A DNA stretch of 64,000 nt from Pholis gunnellus (taxonomy: Eukaryota > Chordata > Actinopteri > Perciformes > Pholidae). This document shows, piece by piece, positions 48,061 to 61,090 of the stretch. The notes below the pieces were generated by a model. The model was not told the origin of the DNA, ran no database searches, and saw only the letters and a list, made by a program, of their open reading frames with translations. Within the stretch, counting starts at the first letter, position 1. Each line of letters starts with the position of its first letter. The stretch is taken from contig OU342820.1 in NCBI GenBank assembly GCA_910591455.2, forward strand, positions 20,182,128 to 20,246,127, in the 5' to 3' direction. Both the position numbers and the translations under genes were made by a program.

Positions 48061-49756
48061 GAGGTCTGGAGATATGGATCGGGCTCTCACAGTGTTGCAG
48101 ACGTCTGTTTTTTTTTCATCGGCCCGGGAGCCATGCGAGGAAGAGGAAGGCGGAGAGGAAGAGGAAAGACTTAACTGCTGTTTACTTGTCGGTGAAGCAG
48201 ACATCCGTCAGCCAGGGTTGGAGCACCTTTATACCTTTCACGCTACATCATCGTCGGTGACACCGGAGCGCGCGCGCGGGGCCTCCTCGGAAATCACTGA
48301 CGCGGGGACGTCAACAAATCTGCCGAAGGAATCGTATATATGTAGAAAGTCTACATGCTGTACAGACAAAGTTCAAGAAATCATTTTGTGATTCATCACG
48401 CTCCTGGGTCTCTTCAGCGGAAAAGTTTTGCTGGAAACACGGCAGCCGTAGCCAGCATGGTGTAAACAGAGAGGGGACGGAAACTTCCACAATGCAAAGT
48501 GTGAAAGTTCCCATTTTGACCTCGGAAACAGTGGTTGAACACATCTTCTCTCAAGGTTTCACTCCGCGAGAAGTACACTTTGAGTTCTCCTGCAGCAGTA
48601 CTTTCCTTTTATTCGATGAGTGAAGAAGCAGTCAGTCGAATATCTTTTGAAGAAGCCTCAGCTGAACACCGTAATCATAAAGAAAAATAGTTTTATTTTG
48701 AATGAAATCGAATTCCATTTTAAAGGTTTATTCAAACCTTTCAACATATAAGTATCTGTAATGGAATTAATCATTAGCACATCTGCTGAATGTTTTTGTG
48801 CTTATTTGCAGCAGAAATGAAAGATTCTCCAGTAGAAGCGTCAGTAATTTATATGAATATTGGTCAAAAGTAAAGTTCTTCACAGGCCCACTTCCTTTTA
48901 ACCCAAAAACCTGGCCCGGGACCGGATCCAGGTCCAGACCCAGATTGTATTCAGGCTTATTGGTTCAGGTTTGGTGGTCCCATTGTGTGTAATCGCTATC
49001 GGCTTTGATCACAAACTGGTCGTGACGCCTGCAGAGTGCAGAGGAAACGACCTCGGCTGCTTGTTAATTGGTGTCTTCTTTCTCTGGGTCTGTTCGGGTT
49101 CACCGCCTCTTGGTTCTGGTCAACTTATCTTTGGGTTTTATTTTGTGCACTTATGTTTTAGTCTAGTGCTGAATTTGTTTGTCCGCTTAATTAAAGTCTT
49201 CTTAAAGGACCCCGTGCCGCACGGAAAACCTAAAAAACTGCAGCATTTCATTTTGTCACCACACGTAGTTTTCCACAGATGTCGTTGGATCACGTAAACG
49301 CCGCCGTTTTAAAAACTCCAGGGATTCCCTCGCTTTGGGAAAGTGGCAGAGAAGGATGAGAATAAGTGTGTGTGAGTTTAGGTGACAAGGACCCAAAAGC
49401 AATTCCTGACTGAGCACTAATCCCCACTTTTTTTTTTTTTCCTTCTTTGCGGGACGCACCGAGAGCGAGATAAGCCTGGAGGGTGATGCAGAGGCGTGTC
49501 TCCTCCGTCCTCGGCGGTGACAGCGCCTGACAGGCGGACCCCAGCAGCACGCCTTGTTTATGTTAATGCAGGTGGCCCGGGCCAGCTCCCACACTGAGCG
49601 CCACAGATAGGGGACGTCACAGGCTCGTCAGAGTAGGCACCCAGGGTGAGGGCGATGGGTGAGGTGAGGCGGGCCTGCAGGGACTCCCTCCCTCCTAATC
49701 ATCTGTGAATGGTTCATCTACTTCTCCACACTTCGTTTGAACCATAAACGACATCT

Positions 49757-49758
<2 letters not shown>

Positions 49759-49790
<32 letters not shown>
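49759..49790. repeat. (GA)16 microsatellite
   Basis: Perfect GA run. Confidence 0.95.
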
Positions 49791-49792
<2 letters not shown>

Positions 49793-50194
49793 ATTCTGCT
49801 TTTAATGCATGCTCCTTTGCTAATATGTGTTTCTATACTAACTCCTTATGTTTCTGTTTCTTTTGATGGGGTCAGACCCTTGACAGTTTCAATCAAAACT
49901 AGCTATGCACTGCCAGTTATGCTTTGATTTAAGATGCACGTGTTGTGTTATTCATATGATGCTCACTGATGCACCAAACAACTTCCAGGAAACTGATACT
50001 TTGAGCTTTCTTTAACTGATACTTTAAACTTTCTAATATCATACATAGCATAATGCATGCTGGTATCATACGGCAATCTTAGCAATACCTACCAAAAATA
50101 ATGCGCCCTAAATCCTGTTATTAACATAATCATGAACAAGGAAGTAAAAAGACTACAGAAACCCACACAGTTGATGTTTGATCAGTAATCGCAC

Positions 50195-50400
50195 GTCCGT
50201 GGTTATTTGAACCCAAAAGACGATCTATTTCTAAACCTACCCGAGTAGTTTAGTTGCCTAAATCTGTAACGAGCATTAATTGGCACGTTTTGCTGGACTT
50301 TAGTAGGAAAACACACGAAAAACAAGGAGTAACTTTTTGTAAGCTATCATACGAACCGTTTGTCTCAAGTTATACGTTGTTTCATGATACGATATATAAC
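50195..50400 (+). repeat. Dispersed CTAACCGAGTAGTTT repeat family, longest copy
   Basis: Shares ACCCGAGTAGTTTAGTTGCC with 34228-34275 (ACTAAGTAGTTTTGTTGCC) and with 46010-46033 (CTAACCGAGTAGTTTCC). Its GGTTATTTGAACCC block also matches the reverse complement of 57115-57140. This gives four fragments of one low-copy family in the window. Confidence 0.6.
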
Positions 50401-51164
50401 CGCGTTTAGCTCTTACTAGAACTATTTGAACTGGTATTCATCTACTACAGCTCTAATAATTCATTCGTCTTTTTAAGTCGTGTACAAACCTAAAACGCCA
50501 AATCATTTTCTGGTTCCAGCTGCTGGAACTTCCTGTTGTTTTTAACTCATTTTAAATATCCTTGGGTTTGTTGGTTGGACGGCATGAATAATTTAAAGAT
50601 GGCATTTTCGGTTCTGGGAACTTGCGAAGGTCATTTTTTCACTATTTTTTTGACATTTCAAAGACTAAATGATTAATATAAGAAATAATCAAGACATGAA
50701 TCAATAATAGATATGTTTGTACATTTATATGACTGACATAGCCACGTAAGTAAATAACTCTTTTATTCATGACTGCTACCTTTTTTTGTACCCAAATAAA
50801 CGGAACCTCTCCATCACTCCAGCCTCCAGTGAAGCGCCGCTCCTCCTGGTGTCGCTGCCCCCCGTATCCGCTCTGCTCCAAGCCGGTGTCGCCCGCCTTG
50901 TTTATGTGTTTGCTACTCTGAGGCATCATTCTCATCATACGCCTTGTCCCTCACTGATGAATGGATGCGCCTCGGTGACCTGTCCCCCCCCCTCCCCACA
51001 CCTCCCATCCCTCCCTCCTCTTGTTTGTGTCAGTGTGATGTAGGGCTGACCCCGTGGAGTCGGGAGCAAGGTGGGGGACATTGAGACGGATGAAGGGTCA
51101 GGGATGTGTGCCGAGGAGCTTCTCCTCTGGGTCTCCTTCACCCGCCGCGGTGCTCGACCCGCTC

Positions 51165-51345
51165 CAGCCTTTCATTCTAATCTGATGATAATGATATTTG
51201 CTCAGGACGACCTCTGCTTGCACAGTGTAATTACCCCACCCAGCTTTCTATGATCTCAGCTATTGGAAATCGATGGGCCATAAGAGGGCCCCATCAGAGC
51301 TTATTATTATCACTGCTCGCTTTTCGTTACGCCGCGATCAGATTT
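51165..51345. promoter_or_regulatory. Candidate conserved non-coding element
   Basis: Contains CAGTGTAATTACCCCACC, CTATTGGAAATCGATGGGCC and CTAATCTGATGATAATG in repeat-free sequence. Confidence 0.35.
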
Positions 51346-51835
51346 AATATGTTGTCGAGTTTTTTTTCTATTTTTTTTTTTTTACTGCATGTTTTTCACC
51401 CTCAGTTTTCTTTCTTCACGTTGACTCCTGTCACAGGGACGAGTGAGTCTCCGACTATTCTTTGAATTCTTACAACAAAAAAAAAAGTGTTTTGTTCCAT
51501 CCAGCGGAGATTACACGCAGACAATCAAAAGGTTTAATATCCTACTTTTTAGATAATGGAGAAAAAAAACGAATCCGTTTCTTTGAGTCACGCTCCCTAA
51601 CTGTCTGCTCGGTACACACCCATACAGCTCGTGTGGATGTTGTTGAGTGTTATTTCGTCCCCTTAATAGCACCTTTGGCTTCGTAGCACTCGGCAGTTCC
51701 GCGCTTCCTCCGTGCATTTGTGAGTGGACGCCTATTTTAAATGGGTGAGGTGAATCTGCTCTGGATGACTCCCTCCATTAGCTACTCATCCAGGGTTAAG
51801 TGCCCTCTGGAGCGGACGCCACTGGCCATCAGGTG

Positions 51836-51836
<1 letters not shown>

Positions 51837-51867
<31 letters not shown>
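51837..51867. repeat. C31 homopolymer
   Basis: Pure C run. Confidence 0.95.
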
Positions 51868-51868
<1 letters not shown>

Positions 51869-54800
51869 TCTGCGCCGCCTTGATTGAGACACTTCAGTCG
51901 AGGCCTCGCCGCCGTGACCTTCCGAAAAAACCTCCCTGCAAAAAATAAAAACACACCTTTTCTCGCGCTGCCGAGGGTATTTGCGCGAGCGTGTGTGGTC
52001 CACTGATCTGGACATTATCGTCACTTCTCCGGCCTTATGAAACCCAAACTTGTTGTTTTTCGGGAGTAAAGCAGTGTCTTGGCGGTGACCTTGGCGCCTG
52101 TTATTGTCGGCCCTGTCCAAGAGATAAGAGGATCACAGGTGAGATTTCATCAACGAGGGTAAACGAGGGCAGAGCGAAGACACTTTTTTTTTTTTTGGGC
52201 ACACGACTGAGCCTGGCTCCACAGTTAGACGGTGGGGATGGACTTTTCTCTGTCATCCAAAAGAAGGGGGTCCTTGAGGGCCGGTGCTCTTTATTTATTT
52301 TTGTTTGGATCCGGTCATAGATTGCGTTGTACGTCTTAAGTCGTACTCCCACATCTGCTTTGAGCAGCAATTTCCTTTTATTGACCCTTGTAAAGTCCCC
52401 GGCTCTGTAAACAGCGAGGGGCTGCCGTGTTTTTATGAGCTATAGGAACCTAATAACGCAGCAATCAGCATTTATTTGAGGACTGTGCATTCGTGGGTTT
52501 TCACAAAAGGAGTCCAATGCAAAGGCGATCCTAGCATCTTAAGGTCACAGGGTCATGGGGACGTTACGAGACGGATTTCTGACTAAACAAACATTCTGGA
52601 CATAAATATGAAGAGGATTAAAGCCCCGAAGGAGACGAGGTCAAAGGATGAAGGAGACAGGACTAGAGGTGGTCGTCGGCGACACGGATTGGTCGCTGAA
52701 AGTGTATTTTTAGCCTCAGGACAGGAAAAAAAAAGGTGACAAAGGAGGAGGGGTGGAAGTGATCGATATGTTTGTGCAGAAAAAGGCAGAGGACTGCCGA
52801 CACACAACAGTGGAAGTCATGAGTGAAGCGGTCCCTCAAGGGGACGGCCGAGCTCGGCCAATAGTGGAGACACAACAAATGAGGAAACGGCAACAGAGAG
52901 AGAGATGGCGAGGGGAGAGCGGCGGTGCTGCTAAGTGACAGGAAATATCTGTTATGAAGTCCAGACTTCCAGTAACCAGACTGAGAATAGAAGACATGCG
53001 AAGAAAAGCGTTGGCGTGGACACCTTGAAGCTGGTCCATTTCTGTTCTGAGAGAGGAGGTGAACATGGAAAGTGGTTCTAATGCTTCCTGTTTGTTTGTG
53101 TGTGTACTTACTGGCACTTTAAGATTGACCCTACAAACTGTTTATTACTACTCCCTTATTTTCTAAAAGATCTGACCCTTTTATCAACTGTTCCACCTCT
53201 GACAACTGATTTTACCTTCTTAGAGGGCAGCGATCTGAGATGCACCAAATACGTTGATATAGATGCGATGCCAAAAGTTCTTTTTTGGCAACAAAGTGCT
53301 TCAGCTGAACTTATTTTTTACACTCGTGGATAACAAGGTTAAATGTTCAAGCTCGCAGGACTAAAACTCTTGTTTTGAGAGGCTTTGTCCCTCAGCGCTT
53401 CTCTTCTCTTTCTTCCTCTTCACTACTCGGACAGAAAGATTTCAATCGGATCATTCAGCCCAATGTGGGACTTATAAGCCGTTTAAGACATTTGTTTCCC
53501 CTTCAGAATCAGCGGCACAACATATGTAAATGTTTTTTATTAAGGACTTGACTTTTCCCCAGTATTGCAAAATTAATGCAAATCCTTTTTTTCATTTATA
53601 TCTTCCACAGTTTGATCCAATTTTGACAAATCCATGCGCACAATTTAGACTGAGGTTGATTGTTATTTCCCAGAGTTCTGAAAAATCCACATAGAACTGT
53701 GAACAACATCCCTCGTTCAAGAAAGTGATGCTGTCTATTAGTTTACCATCATTACATCACTGTGTCGTGCATGAATGCACATTGGTGCCAAGCATACAGT
53801 CTATTCGTCTGACATTGAGGTGATCACCAGACTGTTTATGATGCTCATTCATATTTAGGAGGGCTAACGTTAGCCAGCTCTTTGGATGAGGTTTCCTGTT
53901 ATCGTCAGGAGTAGGTCTATGAATCTGGACCTTATGTATGTGTTACTTTGGTCATCCATGAACTAAGTTAGCATTTCCTCTTTGTTTACCGTAAATTAAA
54001 AAAAATGTATCGTGGAAACAAGTGACAACTGACGTTCACATTTATTAGCTATCTTGACTTAATCGTCCAAACAACCCCAAAAAATAGCCCATAAAATTAC
54101 AATACTGCATATTTAATGAAAATCAGCCAAAGTCCTTCTTACAACAGCCAATCTTAGCTAATGTGTTGTCAACGGTTGGATTGTTAAAGTGAGAAAAATA
54201 ACAGCTTCAATCCGCGAGGAGCTCCGTTAGCATTAGCGACGGTGGCGTCCGGTTACCGAACATTATAGTTCCCTCAAACAATCTATAACGAAGATGCACG
54301 TCAGAGCACACCGCTGCACACAGTAACCTAAAGCCATAGCTACAGCTAGAGCTGAATGAATGAATTACTCTACTACGAGAGATTCATGGAGAAGTCTAGT
54401 GGCAGAAAGTGATCAATATTATCAATAGCACCTTTAATTCAGAGATGAAACGGTTAACGTTGAGTCATGTATCATCATGTAGATATCTTGGACCAAACGG
54501 GGGCTTTGAGTTGAACTGTATGCAGCTGCTTTGACATTTAGATGAAAGACATCAGTCATCATCACCACCGATATGATGCGTTGTAATGGGGACTTGCCAC
54601 GCACCATTATCTCTAATAGAAGGAGCACCAAAGTCTGGCACCAGTGCAAAATTTAAACTATGATGTCACAATGACGTAATGACCCGTCCTCCTCTTTCTA
54701 GTCTGTGAAAGAGTTTTCTTTTGGTTTTGGTCGACAACTGAGCAAACTGCGGATCAAAACGTTTGTGGACTTGAGTGAGATTTATTTATTTTTGGTCAAA

Positions 54801-54968
54801 CACACCAGAAATAATTACAATAACATCTTCACATCTGTTTGTGTGTATGCGATCAAAAGCCTGAACGATTTTCAAATGTTTTACAAATCACTTCAGCCAA
54901 CAAAATGATGTAGACGACTTTCACCACACGGTAAATGTATACGAGCAACCTTCGGTCTTTATTATACG

Positions 54969-54990
54969 TGTGTGTGTGTGTGTGTGTGTG
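54969..54990. repeat. (TG)11 microsatellite
   Basis: Perfect TG run. Confidence 0.9.
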
Positions 54991-55029
54991 ACTTCACGAG
55001 CGTGTGCATGCTTGCGTGTATTTCTCTCA

Positions 55030-55180
55030 GCTGTGGCTGGTTAAATGATTTCTTGAAGGGGCTATAGAGCGACCATTTCATTTTGGCACCTAATAAAAGT
55101 CAGGTCACACTGTGCCCCGGCTGATCCTCTTTGATATGGTCCGTGCACTTGCCCAAACCCTCTTTCACAGGTGCCAATCA
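55030..55180. promoter_or_regulatory. Candidate conserved non-coding element
   Basis: Repeat-free block with CACCTAATAAAAGTCAGGTC (Hox/caudal-like) and CAGCTGTGGCTGGTTAAATG. Confidence 0.3.
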
Positions 55181-55424
55181 TTACAGTCAACCCCCACCCA
55201 CCCCCCACCCCCCACCCCCAAACACCCTATCCCCTGAGGGCACGCGGTGGCTTCACAGTAGTTGTGTTGAGGAAGAGGAGAGTTTAATCTGCCCCCTGTT
55301 CTGGCAGACCGGCCATATTCTTTGACCCTTGCTAACACCGGTTAGCTGTCTTATTCCCCGTCAAAGCTCGCTTCGAAATAGAGTTCTGAACAAAAGATTC
55401 TCTGATCCTCGGGGGCTGGGTGTT

Positions 55425-55955
55425 GTTGACGAATGCCAGTACCAATTTTCCAGGACCCTTAAAGTGATACCGATACCATTAGAGTACTTCATTCAATACC
55501 CATCATGTTCGTTCAATACCCATCATGTTAATGGCTAGCACTGGCTAGCTAAACACCGCCGCCGCAGCGCTCATATCGTGGTTACCGCTGATAACGGCGT
55601 CGCAGGGCCGCGTTGTCGGTAGAAGTATGACGCCCCACCTTTTCCGGTCCACATACCACGTAAAACCTGTGGTCTCTGTCAGCACTGTTGCCGTTTGTTA
55701 GCGTTGTTGCCGTTGTTAGCGCTGTTAGCACTGTTAGCTGCCGACTCAGACATCTACGCGTTCAGGGCCAGGGTTCAGACCTTTAAGCACTTAAAGTAAA
55801 GTTAAAGAATGAATGGATAGTGATGATTGGCTGCGATCATAAGCCATGCATTCCTCGATCTGGGCACAAAAAAAAGGATCGGTTACAGTTCTCCTTTGAA
55901 TGGTGAGATACTACTTGGTACCGGGTTATTTCGGTACCCCATCCAACCCCATCAT
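55425..55955. mobile_element. Possible degraded transposon bounded by GGTACC/GATACC blocks
   Basis: Left-side GTGATACCGATACCATTAGA with a duplicated TTCAATACCCATCATG, and right-side TACTTGGTACCGGGTT with TTCGGTACCCC, are inverted-looking variants about 450 bases apart. A short GTTAGC-rich tandem (55680-55745) lies inside. The class is unknown. Confidence 0.35.
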
Positions 55956-56293
55956 ATCTGATCACTGAAGATCTCTGCTGCAAATATAGGCATTTGTTCC
56001 TTTAAATATTTCTTCAGGGAACTACGCACGCATGCTCTTAAAAGCAGTTGCCTTGTGCAAGGGCATGGTGACAGCAGGAAGTAATGCGTCCCCAGCTCAT
56101 GTACTCAGACACATTTCCCAGCAGGTGTGGGGATTCAAACGGGTCACCCGGCAAAGGTTGCCCATTTCAAAAAGGCCAAAGTTCAGAGGTGAGCCGGCTT
56201 TCCAGATCCCATGAATCGCTGGCGGCACATTATATTTAGCGATTGGCTGGGTCTGACACTGCCCTTTTCTGAGATGAATTACTAACTTCATTG

Positions 56294-56316
56294 CCCCCCC
56301 CCCCCCCCCCCCCCCC
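56294..56316. repeat. C23 homopolymer
   Basis: Pure C run. Confidence 0.95.
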
Positions 56317-57054
56317 GGACGGAGTGGTCAGTGTTAAACCAATGACAGCAAGACAGAAATCAAATTGAACTCAGGATCAAATCAGGGCAACGGACGCCAA
56401 AGGCAACTTCACCTTTAATGAAAAATTGTAGACCAGCTGATTGCTGTTTTCTGTTTTTAAACATTACATTTCAAAAGAAGCGGTGAAATTGCCATATTTA
56501 GCTTGTTGGTGAGGTCATAACATCGCACACGTTTTGTCATCAGGTGTTATTGTGTCATCGGTAGGTTTGTCCACAGATTCATCACTCTGTTCACTCATGG
56601 ACCAGAGATCTCCTTTTGAAATAAACGTTGTTCCTAACGAAGTATCGATGAAATATTTTAACAAACATGCTAAACACTGGTTGGCATAGAAAATACTGCA
56701 GAATGTTTATGGGGATGTTTGCTCTCTCAGAGCTCTTGTTTAAGGTGAAGGAAAGATCGTGGTCTGGGATAAATATTTTGACATTTTGACTTCAAGGTTG
56801 CTAGAATTCGGCTGAGTATATTTACGTTTCGTAGGCGTTTCGCTGCTTCATTGTGCTCTGTCTATCAATTTCAGTATTTCAATTTTCAATATTTAACCAA
56901 AATGTTTTTGCTCTCACACAACCACACGTGTTTGTAGCCGAACATATCCTCAAACAACAGTTTTGTTTTATATCTTACGAAAGGGTACTTTTGCTTTTTC
57001 CTGCTAAAATCCAGTAAAATGTTTTCACCCGTTACAAACGTACAGTCTTTTACA

Positions 57055-57190
57055 AAATAAACTTCCGTTTTCACAGGAAACGACCTTATAAGGTTTAGGA
57101 AAATATCGTTGTTTTGGGTCCAAATAACTACAGACGTGTGGTTTCTGAAGTACGCGAGTTACGTGAACGAATAAATCAACTCCGACCTCC
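57055..57190 (-). repeat. Dispersed CTAACCGAGTAGTTT family, reverse fragment
   Basis: In reverse complement, CACGTCTGTAGTTATTTGGA aligns to the matching block near 50190-50215. Confidence 0.5.
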
Positions 57191-57679
57191 TTGTTTCTCT
57201 CGGGTCAACAATCGGTGATCTCAAAAGCTCATTGTGTCAAACCAGAACTATGTATCTGCATGGCGAGATGAAAACAGGGCGGGTTGACCCTTTAACAACG
57301 AACAAGAGGCTCCTCAGCTTCTCAAACATAAAACATCTGAACACTGAAAGAACAGTGTCTCTGTTTTACGCCGACAGAGTCTGTACAAACAACCCGACCG
57401 GGTATCCTCTGAATTCCATACAAAACGTACAACATATCACATCACCAGAGGACTGCTTATTCATTTATTTATTCATGTATTCATTGCTGCCCAAGGCTGA
57501 CCATCACATGGCTCAGCTTATACTCTCCATGTAACATGGGAAAGGTTTCTACGGTCGGTCACAAAGTGATTTTCCTCTTTAATGTAGTCTTTGTTTAACC
57601 ACATGAGAAAACGTATTGTTTCTAAAGTCAGGATTAGGAAAGCTTTAACCTGAAATAAAAACATATATTTGGTTCTGGC

Positions 57680-58205
57680 CTCCAGCATTTTAGTTCACGA
57701 GCCACATACAAACAAATTTGATCTGAAGTGGGCCGAACCAGTAAAACCATTGCGTAATAACGTTTAAATAACGAGCTCAAATGTTTCCCTTTCTTTTAGT
57801 ATGAAGAACTACGAGTACATTCTGAAGACGCTCACCATTAATGACGAGATTAAAACACTAACAACAGACTGCTGTTTCCTCAAACCTGCCAACAATTCAT
57901 GTACGTCTTCAGTACGTCTTCTTTTCAGCTCCGATTCCTTGAGCACTGAAATTGTTAGTTTTTCTGGGTTCAACTTTTCTCCTTTTTGACAAAGATTCAA
58001 AGTACATAAACCCCATGGGGGACCTAGTTGGGTATCCAGCGTCGGTCCTAGTCTTATTAGGACAATGTTACCCCCAGTGGACAGGAGGAGCAGAACACTT
58101 TATTCAGAAATTTAAATAAATTACTTTTTACAATGTGCAGAGTCATCCAAAGGGACGGATTTGACCCCTTTCACAGGCCTCATGTTTGACACCCCTGACC
58201 TATAG
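57680..58205. mobile_element. Non-autonomous hAT-like DNA element
   Basis: The left part (TTTTAGTTCACGAGCCACAT, then GATCTGAAGTGGGCCG) and the right end (CATGTTTGACACCCCTGACC) are characteristic of a widespread vertebrate hAT-derived element, whose terminus reads CAGGGGTGTCAAAC on the other strand. There is no transposase frame. The left terminal repeat is degraded. Confidence 0.55.
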
Positions 58206-60694
58206 AAAGGTCCTTTCATGATCATATTGTCAAATCTATTGTGATTAATTAGTTTACTTACTGGAAATCAGTTCACCTGTGTCTCACACTGCAAGTCTTT
58301 CCCCAAACATTGACTTATCCCGTAAAGCCCCCCCCATCTGCTTTTGTCAGGAACTCTAAAAAAGTTCCAGTTGTTTTCCTGCCAGAGGAACAGCTCCATC
58401 TCGTTTTTTTTAATGCTGTAAAGCAGAACCACCCTTTTTTTGTTGTTGTTGTGTCTAAAAGCGATCCAGAGGCAGCCTGGTGCCACACAGTGAGCTCTCA
58501 AGGAGTGGAGGCTTTGTGCTTACCTTCATATTCACCAAGTGAACCACTGAATGCAAACTCTAAAAGCTCTGTAGCTGTTCATAGCAGGATTCAAGGTGGA
58601 TCGGAGGCAGACTGAGTCACTCTATTGGGTAAAACAACTCAATTTGATCCTTCAGAGGTGAAAGTGAAGCCCCAGATTTGAGCTTATAATCCGTTTAATC
58701 TTTTGCGGATAATTAAAGAGTGTGGAAATAACTTCATTATCGGGTTATTTTAAGCAGCCTGTCGTCTAACTTTTCTAGATTTAAGTTAGTGTTGAGAAGC
58801 TGTGTAGAGTTTATGTTTGGTTTGGTTGATGGCGTGCACTGGATACTAAACAGTGTTTTAATGTGTGACAGAAGACTTTAAACACACATTTTGACTCACA
58901 ATTTATTCAAAAAAAGTTCTGTTTCTCCGAGGAGTAAATCATTTAATAACCTTTAAAAAGGTCAGAATGTGCAGGTTTTGTTTGTCATCGTATTCCTACA
59001 CTTTATTAGTGATGAGTCATTCATAAACATCGAAAGGACACTTTCTGCATGCAGCAGCTTTTTAATTAGTTTATTTTACTTTACCTTATTTCACCGCCTA
59101 ACATTGATTGATTTGATATCTTTATTTTCATGTCATGCACATAACATGCCCAACCCTCATGGGTTTATATAAGACACATAAAAAACAGCTGCAGTGGACA
59201 CACATTTCATTAAGTTTCATTCAATTACAACATTACAGGTGACTTCACCGCTCGACCTGAAACAAAACCTTCTGCCTTCATGTCTCAGGCCTGGAAAATA
59301 AAGAAAGGTTCATTTCCTGAAGCACAAAAACAGTGAAACAAAAAGTGCACCTCATTCTCAATTTCCCCGAGCTCACGCCTCAAACAGATTCTCTCCTCTG
59401 GAGTGGAATCGAACCTACGGGTGTGTAAGTGCTCACGGGAATGTTTCCCGAGCGTAACTGTGCACATAGAAGACTTTATTCCCGTCGTGTTTTCTTTCGG
59501 TCCTTTTTCTCACGTTGCCGTATATTCGGCCGCGGCTGCAGCCGGAGCCGGAGGTGTGGTAGCAGCAGCAGCATGGCCTCAACCTGTGTTTTAGCCCTAA
59601 TCTGTAATTGCATCCGGCGAAGGAGGAACAAGCTCTCTTGACGTGACCGGCCACGGAGCGCGAGGCCGGAGCCGTCCACGCAAAGCCGGAGAGAGATGGA
59701 GAGATTTGAGCAGGTACAGCAAACACAGATAAAAATGAATAAAAAAAAAAGAAAGAAGGGGAAAAGCAAACGGATTGACTTTGGTAAGAGGTCACTTTTG
59801 AAAAGTCCTCCCAAGTGATTGTTCGATAGTACCATTTTTTTCCTCCCCCCCCCCCCCCTCTCAGTTCAGGACACCCCAGAGATGTGAAGTGTAAGGTTAT
59901 AGTATGGCCCAGTGCTCTATATTAATGGTGACTTTGGCTCACCTAATACGGATTCTCAGGGTTATAGCCCCCGGGTGCCTGCTGAGCAGAATGTGAATGC
60001 AAAAAAAAAAAAAAAAGAGCCAATCCCTCTCCCCGTCCCCTCCCTTGGTCACCAGGGCCCCACCAGCCTCGCTCAAGGTTACAGCACCACACAATGAAGC
60101 CATCAGCGCTGATTTTAAATGATACCCTGGACTAGCCAACACTTAATGTGTTCCCTCTCACTTTTTCTTTAAACTCTTGATTAACCCGCCCCCCCCCCCC
60201 TTTAACGTTAATACTGAATGTAGAAGGCGCTTGTCTCCTTGAGTCGGTCGCCGGATTTTGGAACAAAAAACAAAAAAAGAAGCGTTTTTTTGATCGAGAC
60301 CCGGCCGGCCTCTTGAGCCCTGAGCCGCGTTTCTCTGTGAACCCTGCGTGGGTTTGAATGCACAAGCCTCTGGAAAGACTCAGACATCATGTGTATGTTT
60401 TCTAGGGAAGAAACTACACGGCTTACAATTCCCATTCTGTAATTACGCTGTTAGAAATCCCCCCGCAGAAGAAAACCCAAGAAGGTTCCTGCCACGACTT
60501 GTCAGACGACAGCTCCAATGGACGCCGGCACTTTTTCTGTGTTACTCCCGTCTCATTGCTCATGCAGATTCCTGCTAATGCTTACTTTACGAGTAAAAAT
60601 GTTATTCTAATGACGGTCGAGGGAGCAGGGTTTTTGCAGGTAGTTGTTATGGAAACTGCAGCTGCAGCTTAACTGTACGATAAGCCTCCTCTCT

Positions 60695-60695
60695 C

Positions 60696-60726
<31 letters not shown>

Positions 60727-60727
60727 A
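60695..60727. repeat. C18-(AC)n compound repeat
   Basis: C run passing into a short AC run. Smaller C runs lie at 59845-59858 and 60188-60200. Confidence 0.9.
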
Positions 60728-60949
60728 TCTTCTCTTCCTTTTTTCGATCTGGTGAACACAGCATGTTGGAGTCATTACCAGAGTACAAATGGTTAAGGAC
60801 AGACCAGAGACACGGGGGGACAATGTTCACTCAGACGCTCCCAGAATGTGTTGCTGTCTGGCTGTTTACCGTTTTTTTACCGCCAGACACTCGTCCCATT
60901 TACCACGACAAATGTGGAATATTTGTGCTCCTCACTTTCATGCTTAGTG

Positions 60950-61090
60950 CTGATTTACAGCTAAATTGCTAAAAAGGCTCATCATAATCTGATTTGTTGG
61001 TGATCTGGTTGTAAGTGCCGTCTATTTTGCAGTTGGATGTTAATGCCCCTCAGCAGACTGAAGCTGAAACTCCCAAATTGTGATCTGAGA
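60950..61090 (+). repeat. Duplicated ~135-bp segment, copy 1
   Basis: Aligns in direct orientation with 62675-62810. GCTCATCATAATCTGATTT pairs with GCTCATGATAATGTGATTT. GGATGTTAATGCCCCTCAGC, then AGACTGAAGCTGAAACTC, pairs with GGATGCTAATGCACTCAGC and AGAGTGAAGCTCAAACTC. Both end in GTGATCT. The two lie 1.72 kb apart. Confidence 0.75.
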
